Source: Pseudomonas folii (GTDB lineage: Bacteria; Pseudomonadota; Gammaproteobacteria; Pseudomonadales; Pseudomonadaceae). Taken from it: 64,000 nucleotides of DNA. The position numbers and the translations under genes are program-made. The notes under the pieces are model-generated. The model did not search any database. It was not told the DNA's origin and saw only the letters and a program-made list of their open reading frames with translations. The stretch covers positions 1-64,000 of the forward strand of contig NZ_JACONW010000003.1 in the NCBI RefSeq assembly GCF_014357575.1, given 5' to 3'. Below, one piece after another: positions 28,297-36,571 of the stretch; the stretch's first letter is position 1; every line of letters begins with the position of its first letter.

Positions 28297-28590
28297 TTAG
28301 CCCTCAAGCTCGAATTGTTGAAACCCCACACGCCGGACATAAATAAAAAAGTCATGGTCTGGTTCGTAACTTTCCAGGCTTACGCAGTGTTGCTGACACA
28401 GATCATCTTCGAAGATCAGGGTCTGATCCCAATCGAAATCAGGATTTTTCGAAATTGCGTAGCTGGGATTAAGGTTGTCCAGTCCGAACTGGATTGAGTA
28501 AACATGCAACGGCGACTCCCCCGTCATATGAGCCTGGCATAGCCGTATTAATTCGGCCATTTGCGCCTTGCACTGCTTTTCGGCAAACAT
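28297..28590 (-). CDS. Hypothetical protein
   Basis: A 97-aa protein rich in aromatic and acidic residues, from ATG 28590 (MFAEKQCKAQMAEL). A TTG at 28605 is an alternative start. A gagagga Shine-Dalgarno lies between the preceding stop and these starts. The 3' end is 12 bp from the 27970-28284 gene, so co-transcription is likely. Family not recognised. Confidence 0.55.
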   Translation of the reverse strand: MFAEKQCKAQMAELIRLCQAHMTGESPLHVYSIQFGLDNLNPSYAISKNPDFDWDQTLIFEDDLCQQHCVSLESYEPDHDFFIYVRRVGFQQFELEG

Positions 28591-28611
28591 CAGCGCTTGC
28601 GGCAAATCCTC

Positions 28612-28782
28612 TCATGCAGCATTAACGAGGCGCTGAGCTGCGGCAAGCCGACGGTCAGGCGACTCGCCATTGCGGTGCTCGACGTAGATCAATCGGCTCC
28701 CGAACTGGAACTCGCATAACCAGACGCCCGACGGAGCGCGCCAGTGTCCGAGCATGGATTCGGTTAACAGGTTGATGGCCAT
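28612..28782 (-). CDS. Small hypothetical protein
   Basis: A 56-codon ORF (MAINLLTESMLGHWRAPSGV...) with good coding character, immediately upstream of the two genes above. Unknown family; a short Trp/Arg-rich protein. The region 28783-29014 between it and the Rieske gene shows no supported ORF. Confidence 0.5.
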   Translation of the reverse strand: MAINLLTESMLGHWRAPSGVWLCEFQFGSRLIYVEHRNGESPDRRLAAAQRLVNAA

Positions 28783-29014
28783 GTTGAGCGCTTTGCAGAA
28801 CGAAAGGTGCTTAGGTTAACTGCTCAGTACCCAGCCTGGGAATCAAGTAACCCCTTACGACCGACCCTTCACCAGCACATCAATTGGCAGAGCATTCCAA
28901 ATCGAACAGCATGCCTTCAGTCACCACCTTCTTGCGGAGTTGTGCTGCCTGTCACTGAAGCAACTGGCGAATTCAGTTCAGCCGAAGCTCAAAGCCGGTT
29001 GAAATACCAGGCTG

Positions 29015-30115
29015 TCAAAGCTCGAATCGGATCCGCCGCTCGCGACGTTGCGCCTCCGGCAGCGCCTCGCCGCGCCGAACCGCTGCAAGCAACTGCTCGA
29101 CGCCCACATGGATGGCGTCGGCAGGTACATTGCACGGTTTGAAGTTCGCCACGTTGTCGAGACCCTCGCGGTGTGCGCGAATGATTTTGACGTCCTGCTG
29201 AATCACGATGTGCGTGTACAGATGGATGAACGGACGCAGTATTCGCAACACCCAACGCGGCATCGGAAAACGGTAGGCGATGTAGGTGTAGACGCGTGAC
29301 TGGCGATCATTGACCGGGGTGATCTGGCTGACGATCAGAAAGCCAGAGCGTGCGCCCCACAAGTAATCACAAAAGGTCACATTCGGCGCCAGGAAGCGAT
29401 CCGTGTGCACCAGCGGCTCGGCGTCCGGGTTGGTCAGCCATTGCATCAGGCCGATCTCGTCGACTTCATCGTGATAGACGACCTCGATGCTTTGCGCCTT
29501 GCAAGCCAGCGTCGCCTCCATTGCGCGACCGCTGCTCGACCGAAAAATACCTTCATGAACGAATACCGTGTGCGGCACATCCAGAAAGTTCTGCACCAGA
29601 CTGCCAACATCGGCGTCGAAGGTGTTGATCATGAAATAGGATTGCCACGGACGCTCGCCATAGGCGGGAAGCCGGAAAATCGGTGTGTCGCGAGCATCGC
29701 CCGTACCGGTGTACACCCAGACCAGTCCATCCTGCTCGCACACCGAAAAATGACGCTGTCGATAGCGATAACCGGGCGACTTCGGTTCGCCCTGCTCGGC
29801 ATCCACGCTGGGAATATGGGCCACGCGCCCGTTCGCGTCGTAGCGCCAGCCGTGATACGGGCACACAAGGCAGTCATCGGTGATTTTACCGGCAGATAAC
29901 CGGGTGCCTCGGTGCACGCACTGGTCGAGCAGCGCCGCTGCCTTTCCGCTGCGCTGGCGAAACAGGACGATGTTCAGGCCGAGAATCGTCGCCCGGTAAG
30001 GTTTGCCTTTGCGCAATTGCTTTTGCGTGCACGCCACATACCATTGCTCACGCGTGCCATCGCCAGGTGTGTCAGTGTCAGGCGTATCGATGTCGCTGCT
30101 CAAACGTGCGGGCAT
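29015..30115 (-). CDS. Rieske non-heme iron oxygenase
   Basis: A 366-aa ring-hydroxylating-type oxygenase subunit. The Rieske [2Fe-2S] ligands are Cys66-His68 (CVHRG) and Cys85-His88 (CPYHGW). The mononuclear iron motif N176-x2-D179-x2-H182-x4-H187 (NFLDVPHTVFVH) is complete. The pattern is closest to the vanillate demethylase/pheophorbide-oxygenase type rather than two-subunit dioxygenases. No reductase gene lies nearby, so electrons must come from elsewhere. The 5' end overlaps the GH3 gene by 16 bp. Third gene of desaturase-GH3-Rieske; probably oxidises the acyl or amide product (inference). Confidence 0.9.
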   Translation of the reverse strand: MPARLSSDIDTPDTDTPGDGTREQWYVACTQKQLRKGKPYRATILGLNIVLFRQRSGKAAALLDQCVHRGTRLSAGKITDDCLVCPYHGWRYDANGRVAHIPSVDAEQGEPKSPGYRYRQRHFSVCEQDGLVWVYTGTGDARDTPIFRLPAYGERPWQSYFMINTFDADVGSLVQNFLDVPHTVFVHEGIFRSSSGRAMEATLACKAQSIEVVYHDEVDEIGLMQWLTNPDAEPLVHTDRFLAPNVTFCDYLWGARSGFLIVSQITPVNDRQSRVYTYIAYRFPMPRWVLRILRPFIHLYTHIVIQQDVKIIRAHREGLDNVANFKPCNVPADAIHVGVEQLLAAVRRGEALPEAQRRERRIRFEL

Positions 30116-31704
30116 TCAGGTTCTTCCGTGATTGCAAGGAGGGCATTGGCCGTGTCCAGTCGACTGATCAGCGCGCGCGGTTTGACGTCGCCCGCACGAA
30201 TTCCGGTTGCCTCCGCCGCGCGCTGCAGCAACGCTGCGAGTTTTTGCGCGCCGCCACTCACCAAACGTACACGTACCGGCCCCAACTGACCCAGCGTGCG
30301 TGCATGGCAATAGTGGAAGGAGCCTTGCAGCGCTGCTTCGATGTCGTGTGCCAACACTTGGCAGGGTATAGCCGCTGATGTCGACACAAGGGCTACATAA
30401 TGCGGCAATGTTTTTCTGGAGTCAGGGATCAGGCAAGCGCTGTCTGCATTGTGGATGCACTGTGCCAGAACACCCTCCACAAGCTGCTCATCCAGTTTCT
30501 CGCCCACCAGATCGCAGGCACTTGCACTGCGCCCGATAAACTCCACCCTTGGCGTACCGCCCTGTTTGCCGACCACACGCACCCGATCACCCAAGGCATA
30601 CCGGTAAAGACCCGCCCCGGTGGTCAGCAACACTTGCGCGGTTTCGCCCATGCGTAGCGAGTGAGCGCCTTTCGGCAGACCATCGTCACCGACGAATTCC
30701 AGATAGTGACTGCCAATCGCCAGCGGGCAGCCTGCCCCTTCGCCAAACGGCACGCTGACCACGCCTTCGGTGGCGAACAAGCCTTTTGGCAACCAGCGAG
30801 CCTGAGGAAAACGCGCCGCCAGTTGCGCGGCGTACCCGCGACTAGGCCCGTCCATCCAGCAGCTGACCGCTGCCAGACGCGGCCATAACTCGGTGAATAC
30901 CCCTTGAGCACGGGCATGGCGCAAGGCTTGTTTGCGCGGTGCTGGCAGCATTGCTTCGAGCCAGTCACAGGTCTGCCGGCTTTCGGGGTTTTCGGTGTCG
31001 AACAATGGTTGTAGCAGACTGGTCAGAAACGTCGGGCTCCACACGCTGATAATGCTCAAGTCGGCATCGGCAACCAGGGCCAGCAGCGTTTGCCTGCGCC
31101 AGTGCACAACGTCATGAGCCATGTCGGGGATCAGCAAAGTGCCCGCCAGCCCGGCAATTGCACTGCCTTGCAGGTATTGCAGATCGCTGACACTGCCAAT
31201 CGGGATGCCATTGGCGCTCATGGCAGGTTGCTGCAAGGGCGGTGACATGGACCAGTAGCCGCTGCCGTGGCTGATTTCCGGAACCTGGCGGTACATATCA
31301 GCCAGCCAGACCGTCAGCGAGCCCTGCAACTGGGCAAGAAATTCCCGCGTGTAGGGGATATGTTTCTGCAACGCGCTATTGCCGCTGCTGCGCTCGAAAA
31401 ACAACGGTGGGCGGGTAGTCAGCACCGCGCCGCGGTCGTGCTGTGCCTGTTCGATCCAAGGCTGCAATTGTGCGTAAGTGTGGGGCGGCACCTTATCGCG
31501 AAAGTCGCTGGCGTTGCGGATCCCGGCAAAGTCATGGGCACGGCCAAACGCACAATCGCGATTGGCCGACAACATGCCTAACAACAAACGCTCCTGAGCC
31601 TGCTCAGGTTGCTCGAACTGCGTCTGCCAGTGGTCCAGTACGGCGTGCGTACTGTCAATGAATGACTGCCAAAGCGCTCTTTTTACGTCGCCATCGGTCT
31701 GCAT
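30100..31704 (-). CDS. GH3-family acyl-acid amido synthetase
   Basis: A 534-aa bacterial GH3-domain protein (the auxin/jasmonate-conjugating family of plants). GH3 enzymes adenylate a carboxylic acid with ATP and transfer it to an amino group. Visible nucleotide motifs are ERSSGNSALQKHIPYT (residues about 104-119), GLFATEGVVSVPFG, and GLYRYALGDRVRVVG, matching GH3 motifs I-III. The start ATG overlaps the desaturase stop (TGATG), implying coupled translation. Substrate inferred to be a fatty or modified fatty acid because the operon partners are a desaturase and a Rieske oxygenase. Not related to IaaL of gall-forming pseudomonads. Confidence 0.9.
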   Translation of the reverse strand: MQTDGDVKRALWQSFIDSTHAVLDHWQTQFEQPEQAQERLLLGMLSANRDCAFGRAHDFAGIRNASDFRDKVPPHTYAQLQPWIEQAQHDRGAVLTTRPPLFFERSSGNSALQKHIPYTREFLAQLQGSLTVWLADMYRQVPEISHGSGYWSMSPPLQQPAMSANGIPIGSVSDLQYLQGSAIAGLAGTLLIPDMAHDVVHWRRQTLLALVADADLSIISVWSPTFLTSLLQPLFDTENPESRQTCDWLEAMLPAPRKQALRHARAQGVFTELWPRLAAVSCWMDGPSRGYAAQLAARFPQARWLPKGLFATEGVVSVPFGEGAGCPLAIGSHYLEFVGDDGLPKGAHSLRMGETAQVLLTTGAGLYRYALGDRVRVVGKQGGTPRVEFIGRSASACDLVGEKLDEQLVEGVLAQCIHNADSACLIPDSRKTLPHYVALVSTSAAIPCQVLAHDIEAALQGSFHYCHARTLGQLGPVRVRLVSGGAQKLAALLQRAAEATGIRAGDVKPRALISRLDTANALLAITEEPECPHV

Positions 31705-32633
31705 CAAAAATAGGTCTTGTCGAGACTGGACAGGTCATCGGGCAATCGCTGCGGCGGCGTGAACACCTGGAGCCAGCCGAACCACAGCGGCCGGGTTTCC
31801 TTGAGGTCCGATGCCGCATGCATGTGCTGCCAGTGCATCTGCGAGTGACGGTGGTGAGTCAGGTTGTAATTGAAGTTGAGGAATGCCCAGCGAACCAAAC
31901 GCGGCGCACGCATGTTGTAGGCACCTTCGACGACATCTATCGGGGTACGCATGTGGTAGACCCACTGCAGTGACGACCAGGAAAAACCGAATGCGATGTA
32001 GGTAACGAGCACCACTTCCCAGGTCCAGCCAAACAGGTACGCGCACGCCAGCCACACGATAATGCCTGCAACGACTTCCTTGCGGATACGCCGAAAGTCG
32101 TCGATGGAGAAGTCCTTGAACGCCGCTGCATAAGTGTTGACCTCACCACTTTGCGACCAGCGATCGGCCACGCGCGGCGGCAGCAAAGGCAGCAGCAGGC
32201 TGCCGATGAATGCCGCCAGCCAGATACCGCCGAGCACCGCAAAATAGTATTCCAGGCGTTTGCGCAGCAACGATTCATCCGGCATGGCGAAGTCCGCCAG
32301 CTCGGCACGCGTACGGTTTCGCGAGTGATGCCCGAGGTGGTTGATGTGGATCAGCGTCGCGGAGGCGCCAAACAGGGTGGAAGCCCAGCACATCATCAGG
32401 TAATTGGTGGTCTTGTTACTGTGCGCGAGGCTGTGAAACGCCTCATGCATCATCGAGAACACGCCTTGCATGACCAGACAGAACGGAATCAGGATCAGCC
32501 ATTTCCACGCACCTGCGTCGGTGTGCGACAACCATGTGAGGGTCCCGCCCCAGAGCAGCGTCTGGAAAGCCAGCACCGCCAGATTCGCCAAATCGAAACG
32601 GCGTGCTGGCAAAATATCCTTATAAGTGCGCAT
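31704..32633 (-). CDS. Membrane fatty-acid desaturase
   Basis: A 309-aa integral membrane diiron desaturase/hydroxylase. The three His boxes are HEAFHSLAH (His63/67/71), HINHLGHH (His96-103) and HHRHSQMHWQH near the C-terminus, with hydrophobic spans between. I use the ATG at 32633 (MRTYKDILPA); the longer reading to 32723 enters the divergent promoter. First gene of the desaturase-GH3-Rieske operon, 124 bp from the divergent PF10118 gene. Confidence 0.9.
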   Translation of the reverse strand: MRTYKDILPARRFDLANLAVLAFQTLLWGGTLTWLSHTDAGAWKWLILIPFCLVMQGVFSMMHEAFHSLAHSNKTTNYLMMCWASTLFGASATLIHINHLGHHSRNRTRAELADFAMPDESLLRKRLEYYFAVLGGIWLAAFIGSLLLPLLPPRVADRWSQSGEVNTYAAAFKDFSIDDFRRIRKEVVAGIIVWLACAYLFGWTWEVVLVTYIAFGFSWSSLQWVYHMRTPIDVVEGAYNMRAPRLVRWAFLNFNYNLTHHRHSQMHWQHMHAASDLKETRPLWFGWLQVFTPPQRLPDDLSSLDKTYF

Positions 32634-32757
32634 AAAGTAACCACATGTAAAAATGCAGAGTATACCTGCCCGCGCATGCGGAAGTTTATTCGGCAGTTTC
32701 AAGCCTGCCGGACTCTGGCACACTGTCCACCCTGATCATCACAGTAAGCCGGGCACC

Positions 32758-33624
32758 ATGTCGCTGTTCAAACGCATCCTCTCACGACGCTCGGCGGCAC
32801 AGCTCTCCCCGCAGGTTATCGCGTACCGCTCGATACGCTTTACCTTCGATGACAGCATCCCCCGCTACTGGCACGCAGGCCGGACACACACCACGCGCTT
32901 TTTCGACTGCCTGTCGTTCATGTTCCCTCAGGGGGAAAGAATCTTCATCGAAAGCGTGGTGCATTTTCGCCACAAGCTCGCCAAGGGCAGCGCGCTCGAC
33001 AAGGCCGTCGACGACTTTATCTATCAGGAAGCGTCACACATGCGCGAGCACCGCGCCTATAACCAGCGGCTTGGCGCACAAGGCGCGCCGGTCGAAAAGC
33101 TGGAACGCATGCTGCTGCGGCGTAGAAAGGAAAGCGAGCGGCTACCGGCCAGCTTCCGACTGGCGCTGACCGCCAGCCTTGAACACATCACCTCGATACT
33201 TTCAGATCAGCTTTTGCGTAACCCGGCATACCTCAGGGGCGCGGACCCGACAATGGCAGGCCTGTGGCGCTGGCACGCTCTGGAAGAGATCGAGCACAAG
33301 GCGGTTGCCTATGACGTGCTGTGTGTCGTCGAACGCAACCCGGTATGGCGTTACCTGCTTCGCTGTGTGGCAATGATCAGCCTGTCGGTGTATTTCACCT
33401 TCGATCTCGCATACTTCACCTATCACTTGGTGCACGGCGACAAACAACACCGCAACTGGCGTGAATGGCTGCGTTTGCAGTGGTGGCTGTTCGTCAATCC
33501 GGGCCTGCTTTCGCGCATCGTGCCTGCCGGGCTGTTCTGGTTTTTGCCCGGTTTCCACCCCAACCGCATCGATACCCGCGAGCTTCTCGACAGTGCTCGC
33601 CAGGCGCTCGATGAACAGCGTTGA
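32758..33624 (+). CDS. PF10118-family predicted metal-dependent hydrolase
   Basis: A 288-aa protein of the PF10118 family with ferritin-like diiron character. Candidate iron ligands are in EASHMREH and HALEEIEHKAVAYD, with an upstream Glu in FIESVVHF. Two hydrophobic C-terminal segments suggest membrane association. The family is annotated as a hydrolase, but the ligand pattern would also suit an oxygenase. Followed 24 bp downstream by the alpha/beta hydrolase gene. Confidence 0.8.
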   Translation: MSLFKRILSRRSAAQLSPQVIAYRSIRFTFDDSIPRYWHAGRTHTTRFFDCLSFMFPQGERIFIESVVHFRHKLAKGSALDKAVDDFIYQEASHMREHRAYNQRLGAQGAPVEKLERMLLRRRKESERLPASFRLALTASLEHITSILSDQLLRNPAYLRGADPTMAGLWRWHALEEIEHKAVAYDVLCVVERNPVWRYLLRCVAMISLSVYFTFDLAYFTYHLVHGDKQHRNWREWLRLQWWLFVNPGLLSRIVPAGLFWFLPGFHPNRIDTRELLDSARQALDEQR

Positions 33625-33648
33625 GCAAAGCGATCAGGGCCGATCCGC

Positions 33649-34557
33649 ATGACGAATATCTGGACCCCCGAGGGTTTTGACGACTGGCAAAGCCATTTCC
33701 CGGCTACAGCCTTCGTGCGCCCGCCTGCAGCACTGGACTGGACCGAACTGTTCCTCAAAGGCTGGAGAACGCCCCGGCTCGGCCTGCCGAAAGACACGCT
33801 GGTGGTGCTGGTTGCAGGGCTTTATTCGGAATTCATACTCTATTGCAACCGGGCCTGTGCGCGGTCGCTGAAGTCCGAGGGCTACGAGGTCCTGCGCATG
33901 CCGGTGCGCTCCTCGCGCGGCGTAATTACGCAGGGCGAACACATTGCGACGGTACTCGGCAGGCGCCTCAAACCAGGGCAGCGGTTTGTGGTGCTGGCGC
34001 ACAGCAAGGGCAGTCTGGACACGCTGGCGACGCTGACGCAGAACCCGTCCTTGCTCGACGCCTGTGACGGCATCGCGCTGGTGCAACCGCCGGTTGGCCC
34101 CTCGCCGATCATCGATGACTTGCTGGGCTACAGCACTCCGGAAGGTGGCCCGGGCTATGCCATGGACCGGTTTCGTCAGGCGATGGTCAACAGCACACTG
34201 CTCGCCGAGGGCACACGGGATATCAGCAGCCACCGAGACCCGCAGGTCGCCAACATGCTGTCCGCCCTGCCGGATACGCTGCATTGTGTCCATGTTGTCA
34301 GTTGGTCAGCGGTGCGACGCTCGCGCTTCGACACTCACCATCAACGCCTGAACGCCCTGCGTCCGGGGCATGCGCATGATGGCCAGTTCTATATGGAAGA
34401 CCTGGCAATACCAGGCCTGCCGCAAATCTGCCTGCCGGATGTGGATCATGGCCAGCCGATACTGGGCGGCGCCGGGTTTGATCCGGCAAGGTTCTGGCGA
34501 ACGTTGCTGGAAGTCCTGCACCAGACCCTACCGGTCAGAACCCATCACACCAGGTAG
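33649..34557 (+). CDS. Alpha/beta-hydrolase-like protein
   Basis: A 302-aa protein with an alpha/beta-hydrolase nucleophile elbow (VVLAHSKGSLDTL, Ser119). Candidate acid and base lie in LPDVDHGQP near residue 263. There is no signal peptide. It may release or transfer an acyl chain in the pathway (inference). Its 3' end overlaps the convergent acyltransferase gene by 13 bp, showing how compact the locus is. Confidence 0.75.
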   Translation: MTNIWTPEGFDDWQSHFPATAFVRPPAALDWTELFLKGWRTPRLGLPKDTLVVLVAGLYSEFILYCNRACARSLKSEGYEVLRMPVRSSRGVITQGEHIATVLGRRLKPGQRFVVLAHSKGSLDTLATLTQNPSLLDACDGIALVQPPVGPSPIIDDLLGYSTPEGGPGYAMDRFRQAMVNSTLLAEGTRDISSHRDPQVANMLSALPDTLHCVHVVSWSAVRRSRFDTHHQRLNALRPGHAHDGQFYMEDLAIPGLPQICLPDVDHGQPILGGAGFDPARFWRTLLEVLHQTLPVRTHHTR

Positions 34558-35660
34558 ATCTCGAACCCCGGAATTCCCGCCGCACTCGCCTCGGTAAAAA
34601 CAGGGGTGTTGCTGCCGCAGGGGGCCGTGTAAAGATCCATCGGCAAGGACACGCTGCGGTAACGGCGCAGCGCCGGCCACAGCGGGTCATGGTCGTACAG
34701 GCATAGCTGCATCAGCGAATATTCTTTGCGCACCTGCGCCCAGGCGACATCCAGCAAAGCGGCAAACACCTGGGGATCACGCTGTCGAACCTGTAGATGG
34801 GTCAGGTAGATATCTCGCAGGGCGTTACCCGGCGAGGCAATGCCCGGTCGGCCAGCCAGCGGGGCGACCGCGTTGTAGCCCACGCGCAGCAACTGCTGGG
34901 CCACGGGCATTTGCTCGACAACGATCCGTTTTATCTTTCCTGCATCCCATGGCGCAACACAGCCAAGCAGGTTATCGCGCTCATCGACCGCCAGCAGAAA
35001 CGAGCCAATGCTGAAGTCAGGCCAGTGGCTGAGCCTGCGCTCGAATTCTGCTTCGCTGAACACGCACCCGAAGGATTGCCGTGACGACTCGCTGTCGAGA
35101 AACGCCCTCAGCGCATCCAGATGTCGCGGCTCCGCGTGCATCACTCGCACCCTGGGGCATGTGCGAGGTGCGCGACTCAAGCCACGCTGGGCATACACCG
35201 AAACATTGCTGTAGCCACGCCAGTGGGCAAGTTTCAACGGGTTTGCACGCCGTCGTCCCAACAGCGATTGAATGGCCAGCGGGTTATCGCGAATGATGCA
35301 GCAGTAAGCCTGCTGCACGCCTGTCTGCAGGGACAGATCGGCGAGACGCGTCTGGACTTCTGCCATCCATGAGCGGGACAGCTTGCGGTCGGGCATCAGT
35401 CGTAAATCACCCAGATAGGCAACCGGTTCAGCGCTGCCCTGCAGGTAACCATCGCGTACCACCAGACTGGCCGAGCCGCGCAGCTCGCCTTCCGGGCTTT
35501 GGGCGACCCAGGTGCGGTGATCGGCGGCATGGCAGTTGTGAAGGGCAAAGTAATCCGGGCTGCGATCAAAGCGCAGCGGCATGCTGCCGCGCATGGCGTG
35601 ACGCTGTTGAAAATCCAGAAGCTGCGAGTTGTCCGCCGTACCCGCCTGACGAATCAGCAC
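34545..35660 (-). CDS. GNAT-like acyltransferase (large, two-domain)
   Basis: A 371-aa protein with an N-terminal GNAT-type fold (MLIRQAGTADNSQLLDFQQRH ... YLGDLRLMPD RKLSRSW) and a second, GNAT-related half (LRAFLDSESSRQSFGCVFSE ... GSFLLAVDERDNLLGCVAPW). The double-GNAT layout resembles N-acyltransferases acting on amino-lipids, but I cannot name a subfamily. The start overlaps the stop of the 241-aa partner gene by 7 bp. Confidence 0.72.
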   Translation of the reverse strand: MLIRQAGTADNSQLLDFQQRHAMRGSMPLRFDRSPDYFALHNCHAADHRTWVAQSPEGELRGSASLVVRDGYLQGSAEPVAYLGDLRLMPDRKLSRSWMAEVQTRLADLSLQTGVQQAYCCIIRDNPLAIQSLLGRRRANPLKLAHWRGYSNVSVYAQRGLSRAPRTCPRVRVMHAEPRHLDALRAFLDSESSRQSFGCVFSEAEFERRLSHWPDFSIGSFLLAVDERDNLLGCVAPWDAGKIKRIVVEQMPVAQQLLRVGYNAVAPLAGRPGIASPGNALRDIYLTHLQVRQRDPQVFAALLDVAWAQVRKEYSLMQLCLYDHDPLWPALRRYRSVSLPMDLYTAPCGSNTPVFTEASAAGIPGFEIYLV

Positions 35661-36379
35661 GTTGAGTACTGCTCGGCCATGATCAGGCGTCGCGCCAGCG
35701 GCCGCAGGTTTTCAGGCGTGAAGCGACACAGGCAAACCAGCTCGTCGCCCTGAGCATAACCAGGGTTTTTCTGCAGAAAGTAGGCAACGTCCGGCAACCT
35801 CGCATGATTTTCCGACACCTGTGCAAGCTCTGCGGTCAGCCGCCCCTGCGGTGTCTTGAAGGACAGCAGGCCGGTTGCCGGGTCGTAGGCATCGCCAAAA
35901 CGCGTATACGCCAGGTGATCCATCAACGCCTGCACATGAGGTTCGGTCAAATGCCCCGCACGGGGTGCGTAATCCAGTACCATCGCCCGCAGATAGCGAT
36001 AAGTCCGGTGCCCTTTGCAGATCAGAAACCAGTACAGGGGCACGTCGGGAGCCTGACGCCACAGGTCGCCAATCAGTCGGGACCAGGCGAACGCGAGCTG
36101 CTGGCTGCCCCAGTGTTCAGGGGTAATGATGGTGTCGCCGGAAAAAATAAACCTGCCGGGCTGGTTGTCCCAGTGCATTTCAAACAGCTTGAGCGTCGAA
36201 AAGCCCATGATCGTGTCAGAGGCGTCACGCAGCACGACGCAGTGGGTCTTGTCGTCAAGGTCCTGCTTGAACCGTAACAGACAAGTATCCTGATAACAGG
36301 CGGAATAAATCTCGAACATCCGATCGATATCATTCGGTTGCAGATCGGAGCGCTGTACAGCAGTCGCGCACAAACTCAT
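35654..36379 (-). CDS. GNAT-like acyltransferase family protein
   Basis: A 241-aa protein with weak GNAT/N-acyl-synthase character (IDRMFEIYSACYQDT ... CVVLRDASDTIMGFSTLKLF ... GDTIITPEHWGSQQL). The ATG at 36379 follows an aaggcc Shine-Dalgarno; the reading to 36442 has none. First gene of a two-gene unit overlapping the 371-aa acyltransferase and divergent from the PAP2-desaturase fusion. Function inferred from fold only. Confidence 0.65.
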   Translation of the reverse strand: MSLCATAVQRSDLQPNDIDRMFEIYSACYQDTCLLRFKQDLDDKTHCVVLRDASDTIMGFSTLKLFEMHWDNQPGRFIFSGDTIITPEHWGSQQLAFAWSRLIGDLWRQAPDVPLYWFLICKGHRTYRYLRAMVLDYAPRAGHLTEPHVQALMDHLAYTRFGDAYDPATGLLSFKTPQGRLTAELAQVSENHARLPDVAYFLQKNPGYAQGDELVCLCRFTPENLRPLARRLIMAEQYSTC

Positions 36380-36571
36380 GGAGGCCTTCGATGTATGGAT
36401 ACACAATGACCGGATTCTGAATGGCCGGGCGGCTGAGGGCAATAAATCTGTCAGCTCAATTCAGTGCCCGCCCCAACTCTTCTGCAATGTTCATTGCGCA
36501 CCTGTCAGGCTGAGTGTCCGCTTGCGCACGTATCGATTGAACCAGGCTTTATCCTCATAGGTTTTGTTCAC

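Noticed and set aside
30100..31704. IaaL (indoleacetate-lysine ligase)
   Set aside because: Motifs and length are those of the GH3 family, which is unrelated in sequence to IaaL.
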